Positions 1 through 9,348 of a DNA stretch of 64,000 nucleotides are shown here, one piece after another. Under the pieces are notes generated by a model. It saw only the letters and a list, made by a program, of their open reading frames with translations. It was not told where the DNA came from and did no database searches. The first letter of the stretch is position 1. The number at the start of each line of letters is the position of its first letter. The DNA comes from CAWIJJ01 sp963836405 (lineage in GTDB: Bacteria > Acidobacteriota > Terriglobia > Bryobacterales > Bryobacteraceae): contig CAWIJL010000006.1 of assembly GCA_963836405.1 (NCBI GenBank), forward strand, positions 248,001-312,000, written 5' to 3'. The position numbers and the translations under genes are program-made.

Positions 1-1474
1 CCTGTTCCAACTGGTCCAGCAGCAGCCGCTCCATATCGCCCTCCGGCTGGTCGGCCCGCTGCCAGACCTGAATGGCGTCGTCCTTCCGCAGCATGCGGCG
101 CCGCAGCACGGCAAGATATTCATCGTTTGCCAGCGACGGGTCCTGGTCCAGTTCGGTCAGGCGCCTTTTGGCCCACGCGCTCGAAACCGGGTCGAAGGTC
201 AGGACGTTCAGAAACTTCCGGGCTGCGGCCGTCTGGCCCTTCACCAGGTTGACATCGGACATGATCCGGTACACGCGCGGATCGGAATGGCCCAATACCA
301 TCGCCTCGCTGCCGTACCGTTCCGCTTCGTTCACGCGGCCGAGGCGCAGGCACAAATCCGTCAGCCGGAGCATGTAGGGCACGAAGGAGTCCACGCGAAA
401 CTTCAGCAGCATTGAACCGGTTTGCGGATAGCGAAACATCTCATCGCCCAGCCGGTTCGTCTCGTGCAGCGCGAGGTTGATCTCGTAGCGGCTCAGGCTG
501 TTGAATTCGCCCTCGGCGAGGTGCCCGGCGGCATCGAGAACCGCCGGCCAATTGGCCTGCGCAATTTCATAGTCGAGCGCGATGAGGCGGCGGTCGCGGC
601 CCGTGTAGTGAAACGCCGCTGCCGCAACCCCGGCAAGAGCCAGGACCGGTGCCGCCGTGGCCGCCGCCATCGCAAGGCGCCGCCGCCAGACCGGAATCTT
701 GCGAGCCCCGGTTGACCGGCTCCGGCGGACCGCGAACGCAGTCCCCACCGCAAAAAAGGCAAACAGACCCCAGCAGAGCGCCGTCCGCGGAAAATCTCCG
801 GTGAACCAGGTTCGCGCGGGCGCTGCGACCTCCGCCAGTCGCAACGCTTCCACCGTCCAGGGCATCGCCGCGGCCAGGGGCAGATATGCGGCCCACATCG
901 GGAAGCGAGGGCGCCTCGAGAATCGGAGGATCGCCGCTCCGGGGGCCAGGAATACGAGCGCCATCCCCCCGAGGTAGTAGGTGATTCCAGCCAGGGCGGC
1001 GAATATCCCGAGCAGCGCGGCCTCATTTCGCCATCGCCCGGAGACTCGTGCAAATACAACGGCGGCCGCGATCCCGGCGAGAGCAGCCAGCGCCAGCGGA
1101 GTGTGGTCGTAATAAAGGTTGAAGAAGTAGAGCAGGAACAGCGGCGGCGCATAGCGCACCAGCGCGATGGGCCGGCCGGCGACGGCGCGGAAGTAGAGGT
1201 CCGTCATGCCGGCCACCGCAGCGGCCTGAACCGTGAAGACCAGGGCGCCGGCCCACTGGAATGCATAGGCCTGGGCGATCAGCGCGTAAAGGTAGTCGGC
1301 CGCTCCGCCGGGGTAGCGCAGGAATTGCGAGGCGAAGCCCGGAACCGTGGAGAACACCGGACCTTGCCAGTGGAAAACCAGGCGGGGGTTCAGTCCGGCG
1401 CCAACGTACACCAGAAACGCGGCGAAGAAGGCGATGTCCCGCCACCTGGCCGCGTCCGGCCGGGGAAAACTCAT
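1..1474 (-). CDS. Multi-pass membrane protein with C-terminal TPR-like region (3' end outside window)
   Basis: One open frame runs from an ATG at 1474 to the window edge, about 491 codons without a stop, so the C-terminus is missing. The N-terminal ~300 residues are a series of hydrophobic helices separated by short loops, including a loop containing RYPGGAADYLYALIAQ. The remainder is soluble and helical and reads like tetratricopeptide repeats (for example the stretch RLGRVNEAERYGSEAMVLGH). The membrane part resembles DUF6057-type proteins, which are uncharacterised; this is from memory of the pattern, not a search. No catalytic motif is visible. It is transcribed away from the TonB receptor gene. 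Function unknown. Confidence 0.7.
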   Translation of the reverse strand, partial: MSFPRPDAARWRDIAFFAAFLVYVGAGLNPRLVFHWQGPVFSTVPGFASQFLRYPGGAADYLYALIAQAYAFQWAGALVFTVQAAAVAGMTDLYFRAVAGRPIALVRYAPPLFLLYFFNLYYDHTPLALAALAGIAAAVVFARVSGRWRNEAALLGIFAALAGITYYLGGMALVFLAPGAAILRFSRRPRFPMWAAYLPLAAAMPWTVEALRLAEVAAPARTWFTGDFPRTALCWGLFAFFAVGTAFAVRRSRSTGARKIPVWRRRLAMAAATAAPVLALAGVAAAAFHYTGRDRRLIALDYEIAQANWPAVLDAAGHLAEGEFNSLSRYEINLALHETNRLGDEMFRYPQTGSMLLKFRVDSFVPYMLRLTDLCLRLGRVNEAERYGSEAMVLGHSDPRVYRIMSDVNLVKGQTAAARKFLNVLTFDPVSSAWAKRRLTELDQDPSLANDEYLAVLRRRMLRKDDAIQVWQRADQPEGDMERLLLDQLEQ

Positions 1475-1875
1475 AACGACCGCATTTTAACAGGTGTCGA
1501 GGCGTTGTGGAGTTTTTAGGGTCTAAAGCTCCACTATTCCGGTTTGGGGGGCTGGGTGGCCCTCCGAGGGGCCTACCGAACTTTGTAGGCGGGAATTCGC
1601 CGGGGCCCGGTCCGTTCCCAGAAATACGTCGGCGCAAACCCGCTTTTCGGCCCCTGTCGGGCCTTTTGGCAGAGTCGGAATCGTGTTTTTCACTCCCGAT
1701 TTCAGAAGCAGAAAACTCCCGGAAACCATAATCGACAATTAACGTTTTTTAATGCGTTCTTGCCGTGACTTTCCGTTTGTAAGGGTGCTACATCCATAAC
1801 AGATTCACAGGTATGAAACGGTAGTACAGCAACCGGGCGTCGCCGTGGGACGCCGCAAAGAGAAAGGTCGGTCTC
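1475..1875. other. Intergenic region between divergent genes
   Basis: About 400 bases separate the divergent membrane-protein and TonB-receptor genes. Short open frames here lack codon bias and ribosome sites. The right-hand part (about 1730-1800) is AT-richer than its surroundings and probably carries the receptor promoter, but I see no convincing -35/-10 pair. The bases just before 1876 include AGAGAAAGG, a plausible ribosome-binding site for the GTG start. Confidence 0.5.
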
Positions 1876-4800
1876 GTGTTTGCAAGACGTCTGTTATACC
1901 TCTGTGCCGCGTTAGCTCTCCTGGTGGGAAGCGCGTTCGGCCAGGTAACTTCCGGAACTATCACTGGTATTGTTGTGGACCCTGGCGATGCCAGCGTCCC
2001 TGGTGTCGAGGTCACGATTAAGGACACCGGCACCGGGACACCCCGCACATTCACCACATCGCAGGAAGGTATCTTCCGCTTCAACAATATCCCGCCTGGG
2101 ACGTATCTCCTGACCGCGAAAGTTCAGGGATTCAAAACCTACACGCAGCAAGACATCAATCTGGCCAGCGCTGAAGTCCGCGATTTGGGAAGGATCCGGC
2201 TCGTCATCGGCGCCCTGACGGAGGAAGTGTCGGTCGTCGCAACGGCAACGTCCGTACAGACTGCTTCCAGCGAAAAGTCGTCCCTGGTGGACGGCAATCA
2301 GCTCAACCAGATCGCCATTAAAGGCCGCGACCTGATGGCCATGTTAAACCTGGTTCCCGGCGTGGTCAGCACCAGCGCCGGCGAAGTGACCAGTGAGAAT
2401 TCGATCGGCGGCGTCAACGTGAACGGCGGCGGCACCAGCCGCACCAACTTCACGGTGGACGGCATCGTCGACCTCGACACCGGTTCGAATGGCACCACTC
2501 ACTTCAACCCCAACATGGACTCGGTGGCCGAAGTTCGCGTCCTGACCTCCAATTTCCAGGCGGAGTTTGGACGCATGGCCAGCGGCTCGGTCAGCATCAT
2601 CACCAAGGGCGGCGGCCAACAGTTCCATGGCAGCGGCTGGTGGCAATGGCGCCACGAGCAGTTCAACGCCAAGAGCTTCTTCGACAACTACAACAACCAG
2701 CCGAAGAGCATCTACCGTTATCACGTCCGCGGTTTCAGCGTGGGCGGCCCCGTATACATTCCGGGCAAGTGGAACACGGACAAATCGAAGCTGTTCTTCT
2801 TCATTTCCCAGGAGTACACCAAGCAGCGCCCGGCGACGCAGATCTGGTACGCCAACGTTCCGACCTTGCTCGAGCGCGGCGGCGACTTCTCGCAGAGCGT
2901 TGACCAGAACGGCAAGCTGATCCAGTTGCTGGATCCGACCACCCGTGCGGCGATCCCTGGCAACCTGGTTCCTCAAAGCCAGATCAATCAGGCTGGTTTG
3001 GGTTTCCTGAACTACATGGCGCTGCCGAACCGCTGCGGCGCGAGCGGCGCGTCCTCCGACTGCTACACCGAGGGCGACCAGAGCTACAACACCCGCCGCA
3101 ACTACCGCAGCATCTTCAACGAGCAGCATCCCCGCCGCAACGACGTGTTCCGCATGGATTTCAACCCCACCCCCAAGCTCCTCACCTGGATTCGCTACGT
3201 CAACGACTACGATCTTCAAGTCACCAACAACGGCAACGGCTTGGGACTCAAGGGATCGGACGGAAACTTCTCGCCATATGCCGAGGACCATCCGAATCCG
3301 GGACATGGCTACGGTATCGGCATCACTTACACCCTCAGCCCGACCTCGGTGAACGAATTCAACTTCGGCAAGAGCTACAACACCTGGAGCTGGTACCCGC
3401 ACGATCCCGAGCAGCTCAATCGCGCCAATGTCGGCAACCCGCCGCACTGGTTCGACGAGAACGATAAGAGCTTCACCGAAGACAACAACCTGAAGCGGCC
3501 CAACCTGACGCCCGGCAACCAGAACTTTGCAGTTTGGGCGCCCGGCATGTCGTTCGGCGGCGGTTCTACGGTAGGCCAGGTTTCCTTCAACCCCAACCGG
3601 CCCTACACCAACTACAACGACATTTACAGCTTCAACGATAACTTCAGCTACATCCGCGGAGCGCACAGCTTCAAGGCGGGTCTGGCGTATGAGCGGACCG
3701 GCAAGGTGCAGCAGGCCGGCACGGGCAGCTATCTCGGCTACTACACGTTCAACAGCAGTTCTTCCATGCCGACAGACAGCAATAACGGCTATGCCAACGC
3801 GTTGATGGGCAACTTCCAGAACTATGCGGAAGGCAAGCGCGTGATCGGCGATTACTGGTTCACCAACATCGAGTTCTATCTCCAGGATAGCTGGAGGGTC
3901 AACCGCCGGCTGACGCTGGATATCGGCGCCCGGTTCTACCACTCGCCGTCGCAGGAAAACCTGAACGACAACTCGGCCGTGTTCCTGCAAGATGCGTACG
4001 ATTCCTCTGTCGTGCCTCGCCTGTACTATCCCTCCTGCAAGACCGCTCCGGCCGCTGGCGCGGCCTGCTCGTCAGCCAACCAGATCGCCCTGGATCCGGT
4101 TACCGGCTACACCACCTATCCGGCCCTGGTCGGCACCTTCGTGCCGTACTCGGTGGGCGGGTATTCCAAGCAGCCGAACTACTTCAACGGCATGGTCGTG
4201 GCAGACGGCACCGATCCGCGCGTGCCGAAAACCCTGTTCACCGTTCCGGCCCTCCAGCCGGCGTTTCGTGTTGGTCTCGCCTGGGACGTGTTCGGTACCG
4301 GCAAGACGGCCATTCGTACCGGTTTTGGAACCTTCTACAACCGCGGCGACGGCAACATCATCATGGGCTTCGGCGGCGCACCGCCCATCGCCTATAACCG
4401 GACCATTTACTACTCCCAGATCGGCACCGTTCCGAACTTCGCCAACAGCGCGGCGGTTTCGCCGATCGGCAATGGCGGCACCACCGGCAAGCAACCGCTC
4501 GAGACCGTAATGAACGGCAGCTTCGGCATCCAGCAGTCGGTCGGCTTCGGCACGATCGTGGACGCTTCCTATGTGCTCTCGCTCCACCGCCACATGATCC
4601 AGACTTCGGGATCGAGCACCGGCGGCGTCGGACAGCAGTTTGTGAACGCCGTCGGTATGTACTCGCAATACGACCCGGCGAACTACAGCCCCTGGACCGG
4701 CAACCTGTACAGCAACGCGTCCGGCAGGAACCTGAACGACAACTACTACCGTCCGATGATGGGACTGGGCAACGTCTGGGTAGGAAGCTTCCGCGGGAGC

Positions 4801-5607
4801 AGCAACTATCACTCCCTCCAGGTTTCCATCCGGCGCGCAAACCGCCACGGGCTCTCCTACGGTGTGGCGTATACCTGGTCGAAGACCATGATGTACACCG
4901 GCAACTCTGTTTACCCGACAGAGTCCTACTTCAAATACCGGTTCTACGGGCCGACCTTCAGCGGCGCCCCGCACGTGCTCGTCGCCAACTACGTTTACGA
5001 CATCCCCGGCCTCGGCAAGAAGTTCAACAAGAAGCCGCTCGGCTGGGTGACGGACAACTGGACCGTTTCTGGTATCACGTCATGGCAGAGCAACGGGATG
5101 TACGGCGTCCCCGGCGTCTCCCTCACGGGAACCAGCAGCAGCAACCCCGCCCCGAACTGGACCGGTTCGGCGGAAGGCGCGCGGCTGTTCGTGATTGGCA
5201 ATCCGACCATGGCGAACCCCACGTTCGACCACAACATCGATGCCAGCGCGTTCCAGCTTCCGGTGGCGTGCAGCCAGACCCGCCAGACGCTCGATTGCTT
5301 CGGCAACGCCGGCTCCGGCAGCACCATGTCGGTTCCGATCTGGATGAACAACTGGGACCTGACCCTCGCCAAGAACATCCCGCTCGGCGGCGAACGCCGC
5401 ATGTTGACCTTCCGCGCGGAGATGTATAACCTGCCGAACCACACCCAGTTCAGCGGCATCAACAACACCCTCCAGTACGATCTCGGTTCTTACCAGAAGT
5501 GGATCGCTGGAACGGGCAGCCTGGTGCAGAGCAACTCTCAATTCGGACGCTACACCAGCGCCCGTAGTCCTCGTCAGATGGCGATGAGCCTGCGCTTCCA
5601 GTTCTAA
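1876..5607 (+). CDS. TonB-dependent receptor with carboxypeptidase-regulatory-like N-terminal domain (Oar-like)
   Basis: Outer-membrane beta-barrel of 1,243 residues, likely for TonB-energised uptake of polymers or large ligands. A signal peptide covers about residues 1-22 with cleavage after AFG. Residues ~24-108 form a carboxypeptidase-regulatory-like beta-sandwich (TSGTITGIVVDP, IPPGTYLLTAKVQGFK). The plug follows (~120-250; GGVNVNGGGTSRTNFTVDG, FQAEFGRMASGSVSIITKGG), then a long barrel ending in the aromatic terminus SLRFQF. This architecture is expanded in Acidobacteriota. The GTG start is chosen because it gives an intact signal peptide and has AGAGAAAGG upstream. The gene stands alone and ends at a strong terminator. 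Ligand unknown; no polysaccharide enzyme is adjacent. Confidence 0.93.
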   Translation: MFARRLLYLCAALALLVGSAFGQVTSGTITGIVVDPGDASVPGVEVTIKDTGTGTPRTFTTSQEGIFRFNNIPPGTYLLTAKVQGFKTYTQQDINLASAEVRDLGRIRLVIGALTEEVSVVATATSVQTASSEKSSLVDGNQLNQIAIKGRDLMAMLNLVPGVVSTSAGEVTSENSIGGVNVNGGGTSRTNFTVDGIVDLDTGSNGTTHFNPNMDSVAEVRVLTSNFQAEFGRMASGSVSIITKGGGQQFHGSGWWQWRHEQFNAKSFFDNYNNQPKSIYRYHVRGFSVGGPVYIPGKWNTDKSKLFFFISQEYTKQRPATQIWYANVPTLLERGGDFSQSVDQNGKLIQLLDPTTRAAIPGNLVPQSQINQAGLGFLNYMALPNRCGASGASSDCYTEGDQSYNTRRNYRSIFNEQHPRRNDVFRMDFNPTPKLLTWIRYVNDYDLQVTNNGNGLGLKGSDGNFSPYAEDHPNPGHGYGIGITYTLSPTSVNEFNFGKSYNTWSWYPHDPEQLNRANVGNPPHWFDENDKSFTEDNNLKRPNLTPGNQNFAVWAPGMSFGGGSTVGQVSFNPNRPYTNYNDIYSFNDNFSYIRGAHSFKAGLAYERTGKVQQAGTGSYLGYYTFNSSSSMPTDSNNGYANALMGNFQNYAEGKRVIGDYWFTNIEFYLQDSWRVNRRLTLDIGARFYHSPSQENLNDNSAVFLQDAYDSSVVPRLYYPSCKTAPAAGAACSSANQIALDPVTGYTTYPALVGTFVPYSVGGYSKQPNYFNGMVVADGTDPRVPKTLFTVPALQPAFRVGLAWDVFGTGKTAIRTGFGTFYNRGDGNIIMGFGGAPPIAYNRTIYYSQIGTVPNFANSAAVSPIGNGGTTGKQPLETVMNGSFGIQQSVGFGTIVDASYVLSLHRHMIQTSGSSTGGVGQQFVNAVGMYSQYDPANYSPWTGNLYSNASGRNLNDNYYRPMMGLGNVWVGSFRGSSNYHSLQVSIRRANRHGLSYGVAYTWSKTMMYTGNSVYPTESYFKYRFYGPTFSGAPHVLVANYVYDIPGLGKKFNKKPLGWVTDNWTVSGITSWQSNGMYGVPGVSLTGTSSSNPAPNWTGSAEGARLFVIGNPTMANPTFDHNIDASAFQLPVACSQTRQTLDCFGNAGSGSTMSVPIWMNNWDLTLAKNIPLGGERRMLTFRAEMYNLPNHTQFSGINNTLQYDLGSYQKWIAGTGSLVQSNSQFGRYTSARSPRQMAMSLRFQF

Positions 5608-5638
5608 TTCAGAAGCGCAACATCTTAGCCTCGTAACC

Positions 5639-5675
5639 AAAAGGGCCGTCCGCGATTCTCGCGGACGGCCCTTTT
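5639..5675. terminator. Bidirectional rho-independent terminator
   Basis: Perfect 16-bp inverted repeat: arm AAAAGGGCCGTCCGCG at 5639-5654, loop ATTCT, complementary arm at 5660-5675. T runs flank it on both strands because the stem begins with A4 and ends with T4. It lies between the convergent TonB-receptor and deaminase genes and should stop transcription from both. Confidence 0.92.
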
Positions 5676-5680
5676 GCTTT

Positions 5681-6145
5681 TCAGTATTCCGTTTTGCCGG
5701 TGTTCTTGCGCCACGCTTCGAACGGCGTCTGCGCGTCAATATGGGGCACCCGCCGCATCGGAATCGCGCGCGCCTCCGGCGCCACCTCGATTTGCCGGTA
5801 AATCAGCGAATCGTCAAAGCCCGCCTCGGCAGCATCGTCCCGGGTCGCCGCGAAATAGACGATCGACGGCCGCGCCCAGAAAATCGCCCCCAGGCACATC
5901 GGACACGGCTCGCACGAGCAGTACACCTCGCAGCCGCGAAGCTGAAAATCGCCAAGTACCCGGCAAGCCTCGCGAATCGCCACGATCTCCGCGTGTGCCG
6001 TGGGATCGTTCGTGCGCGCTACCTGGTTCGCACCGGAGGCGATCACAATTGCGTCCTTCACCACCAATGCCGCGAACGGTCCACCCTCGCGCAGCACGTT
6101 GTCGCGCGCCATGGCAATCGCCTGCTCGAGAAAAGTCTTTTCCAT
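5681..6145 (-). CDS. guaD: Guanine deaminase (cytidine deaminase-like fold)
   Basis: Zinc-dependent nucleobase deaminase of ~154 residues. The zinc and proton-shuttle motif is DPTAHAEI and the cysteine pair lies in SCEPCPMCLGAIFWA. The pattern of GGPFAALVVKD, DDAAEAGFDDSLIYRQI and a C-terminal tyrosine (GKTEY) matches Bacillus-type guanine deaminase (guanine to xanthine) better than tRNA adenosine deaminase TadA, which lacks this tail. An in-frame TTG at 6172 would add nine residues; the ATG at 6145 matches the usual ~156-residue family length. No purine catabolism genes are nearby, so it probably serves general purine salvage. Confidence 0.85.
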   Translation of the reverse strand: MEKTFLEQAIAMARDNVLREGGPFAALVVKDAIVIASGANQVARTNDPTAHAEIVAIREACRVLGDFQLRGCEVYCSCEPCPMCLGAIFWARPSIVYFAATRDDAAEAGFDDSLIYRQIEVAPEARAIPMRRVPHIDAQTPFEAWRKNTGKTEY

Positions 6146-6336
6146 GATTGAATTGGCTCGCCGGTCCGCCAACCAGATTACAACTTCCTGAACCCGGCGA
6201 TCGATCCAGTAAATTCATCACAGTCACGGGTTGGATGCGTCTGGAGGCAAACCTCCCAAGTGAGGTCTAAAACCGCTCTATCACCAACGATGTATTTACG
6301 CGCACATTCGTGGTCCGTACGATTGGGACTAGCGCC

Positions 6337-8060
6337 ATGAAAATTAAAGGCCCTTGCAATTGCGTTCCTGCGTTGTCGCGGCCGTCGCGCCCGCACAGCA
6401 ATCCAAGCAGTTCGCCCATGTCCCTGGACAGATTATCGTCCAGGAGCGGCGCGGCGCCGACCCGGATGCGGTCCAACTCGCCCTGGGACGCGGCAACGCC
6501 CGTCTGCTGACCCGGCTGAACCAGACCCGCCACAGCGTCCTGCGCGTGCCGGAGGCCCAAGCCGAGGCGATCATGCAGCAGTTGCGCGATACCGGCCTGT
6601 TTTCCGTGGTGGAGCGTGACGGCTATGCTCAGGGAGCGGCCACACCCAGCGATACGTCTTTTACCAGTCAGTGGCACCTGGCCGCGATCCAGGCTGCCGC
6701 GGCCTGGGACAACACCACCGGGAACCCGGGACAGTTGATCGCCGTGGTTGATTCAGGCATCGATGCCTCGCATCCGGACCTGGCGGGCCGTGTCGTGGCC
6801 GGCTACAACTTCGTCAACAGGAATACGAACACGCAGCGACGTTCTCGGTCACGGCACGGCCGTCGGCGGGAACCATAGCCGCCGCCACGAACAACGCGTA
6901 CGGTGTGGCCGGCGTGACCTGGCAAAACCCCCTTCTGCCGGTGCTGGTACTGGACTCGAGCGACTATGCCAGCTATTCCAATATTGCTTCCGGAATCATA
7001 TACGCCGCCGACCGGGGCGCCCGCATTATCAACGTGAGCATCGGCGGTTCCAGCGCCTCCAGTACCCTGCAAAGCGCGGTGGACTATGCCTGGAACAAAG
7101 GCGCCGTGGTCTTCGCCGCCGCCATGAACAACCGCACGTCCGCGCCCTTACTATCCCGCCGCCTGCAACCACGCGGTTTCAGTGAGCGCAACCGACAAGA
7201 ACGGTGTGTTCGCCTCCTTTTCCAACTACGGCAGCACGATCGACCTGTCCGCGCCGGGAAACAACATCCTGACCACCACCCGGGGCGGCGGCTTCGGTTA
7301 CTGGTACGGCACGTCGTTCTCGTCTCCCATCGCGGCCGGTGTGGCCGCCCTGGCGCTCTCGCTGCGGCCCGATCTCTCGCCAGCCGGCCTGGTGGACCTG
7401 TTGCAGCGCAACACGGACGACCTCGGTGCCGCCGGCTACGATCAGTATTTCGGCTGGGGCCAGGTGAATGCCGCCAAGACCGTGGCGGCCGCCGGTTCGA
7501 CCGTGATTACCGCTCCCGCGGCGTCGATCGTCAGTCCTACATCCAACTCCACCGTTACCGGCGATGTCATGGTCTCCGGCTCGGCGACCGGCAATATCGC
7601 CAGGTCGAGCTGTTCTGCGACGACCAGTCCGTCAGTAACACCACCTCGAGCAACTTCTCCCTGCCGTGGAGCACTTCCAGCGTCGCCTCGGGACCTCATG
7701 TCCTGAAGGTGAAAGCCACGGACACGGCAGGCGGCGTGGGTTACTCGAGCGTCGCGGTGACTGTGCCGGTCTTGCCCGTACCAGCGGACACCACCGCCCC
7801 CACAGTCCGCATCACCTTGCCCACGGGCGGCGCTCAAAGGAAGAACGTCGTTCCCATCGCCGGCACCGCCGAGGACAACATCGGGATCGCGCAGGTATCC
7901 GTCTTTATCGACAACGCGCAGGTCTGACGAAGGCGCCGCATCTTCCTTCTCTTACAACTGGAATGTCAGGAAAGCAGCCTCCGGCAGCCACACAATCACC
8001 GTGAAGGCCTGGGATGCCGCCGGCAACGTCGGATCGATGTCCGTCTCCGTGATGCTGTAA
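6337..8060 (+). pseudogene. Secreted subtilisin-like serine protease (S8) with Ig-like repeats, multiply frameshifted
   Basis: The catalytic triad segments are all recognisable but in different frames: Asp in AVVDSGIDASHPDL, His in LGHGTAVGG, Ser in GTSFSSPIAAGVAAL. Two bacterial Ig-like modules follow (PAASIVSPTSNSTVTGD and DTTAPTVRITLPTGG). Reading the whole protein needs frame changes near 6833, 6870, 7150, 7605 and 7925, plus probably one in the signal peptide after the ATG at 6337. The last frame ends in TAA at 8058-8060 (SMSVSVML). With so many indels it cannot give a full-length enzyme as assembled. Ancestrally it would have been a secreted degradative protease. Either true decay or poor local consensus. 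Confidence 0.85.
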
Positions 8061-8126
8061 AACCCTTTGTCGGGCATGGCATCCGGCGCGGCCCCCACAC
8101 GGACCCGGGGGCAAGCCGGCCGTTAT

Positions 8127-9230
8127 TTATTTGGCTTCCTTCCAGCTCGCCCAGTATTCCTGCCACTCCACTTGTTCCCCTGCGGGTAGCACATGGATCG
8201 GGTTCAAGCCGTCCAGCATCACCGCGCATTCGTCCGTTTCCGTTTTCTTGTGCTGGTTCGCCAGCGCTTTTGGATGCGGCCCGTGATGGATGCCGCGCGG
8301 ATGCAACGTGGCGTAGCCGGCCTTCACGTTGTCCCGGCTGAAAAAGTCGCCGTCGTGATAAAACAGAAACTCGTCGTAGTCGGTGTTGCGGTGGAAGAAC
8401 GGCACCCGCAGCGCCTCCGGGTCCTGTTCGAGCGGCCGGGGCAGGAAGGTGCAGACCACCGCGCCTTCTGTCAGAAACGTGGTATGGGCACTGGGAGGCA
8501 GGTGCGCGCGCGGGCTCATGATCGGCCGTATGTCGCGGATGTTAATCTTCCAGACTGTCAGATCGCCCTTCCAGCCCACCACGTCCATCGGATTGAACGG
8601 GTAGAAGACTTTGGAAATCTCGTCGTCTACCTTGATCCGGACTTCCCACTCGCCGTCGTCGTCCAACCGGGGCGCGGGCTCCGGGGTCGTGATCATCCCC
8701 GGGTCGTAAAGCGCATGCTGCCCGATCAGCCCTTTCTCCGGCTGGTTGAACTCACTTCTCGACTGGACGATGAGGAAGAAATTGTCTTCCGTTTCTGGCA
8801 TCAATCGGTAGGTCACCGCTCGCGGGATCACCAGGTAGTCGCCCTTTTCGAAGCGCAGCGGCCCGAAATCCGTTTCGATGGTGCCGGCGCCGCGATGCAC
8901 GAACAGTAGCTCGTCCCCGTCGGCATTGCGGTAGTAGAAAGGCATCGGCCGGCTTCTGCGGGAAACGGACAACATCACGTCCTGGTTGCCCAGAAAGGCT
9001 ACAGGAGCGCCCTGCGGGTCGGAACAGTCGCTGGGCGCCAGCCGGTTCAGGTCAAAAAGATGCGGACGGAGTTTGCCTTCGAAACGCGTCCAGCCGGTTG
9101 GCGGATGTGCGTGATAGAGGTGCGCGCTCTTGCCGAAAAAGCCCTTTCGCCCGTGTTCTTCCTCGAAGGTACCCTCAGGGAGCCCCACGTGCGCCTGGGA
9201 GGCGAACCTGCCTTTCTTGAGCGGATACAT
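8127..9230 (-). CDS. hmgA: Homogentisate 1,2-dioxygenase
   Basis: Fe(II) ring-cleaving cupin, 367 residues, converting homogentisate to maleylacetoacetate in tyrosine/phenylalanine breakdown. Visible features are the first cupin with VHRGAGTIETDFGPLRF, the segment FHRNTDYDEFLFY that should carry metal ligands, and the downstream LHPRGIHHGPHP with the distal histidine. The start at 9230 (MYPLKKGRF) is chosen because GGAGGG sits five bases upstream; the open frame extends 36 codons further without one. It is the last gene of the operon after the aminotransferase and hydroxyphenylpyruvate dioxygenase. Fumarylacetoacetase and maleylacetoacetate isomerase are not in the window. Confidence 0.93.
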   Translation of the reverse strand: MYPLKKGRFASQAHVGLPEGTFEEEHGRKGFFGKSAHLYHAHPPTGWTRFEGKLRPHLFDLNRLAPSDCSDPQGAPVAFLGNQDVMLSVSRRSRPMPFYYRNADGDELLFVHRGAGTIETDFGPLRFEKGDYLVIPRAVTYRLMPETEDNFFLIVQSRSEFNQPEKGLIGQHALYDPGMITTPEPAPRLDDDGEWEVRIKVDDEISKVFYPFNPMDVVGWKGDLTVWKINIRDIRPIMSPRAHLPPSAHTTFLTEGAVVCTFLPRPLEQDPEALRVPFFHRNTDYDEFLFYHDGDFFSRDNVKAGYATLHPRGIHHGPHPKALANQHKKTETDECAVMLDGLNPIHVLPAGEQVEWQEYWASWKEAK

Positions 9231-9348
9231 AAATCCCTCCTGAACTTCAGGATAGCGGGGCTGGTGGGAGAAGAGGACCGAAGGTGGGAAGGGAATGAGG
9301 GGGAACATCACAATCGGAGGTCCCCCGACTTCAGTCATAACAGGCTAT

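Noticed and set aside
2344..3990. 548-codon open frame on the minus strand
   Set aside because: Antisense shadow of the TonB receptor; its composition (Val/Ala/Arg-rich, no domain) is an artefact of GC-rich codons.
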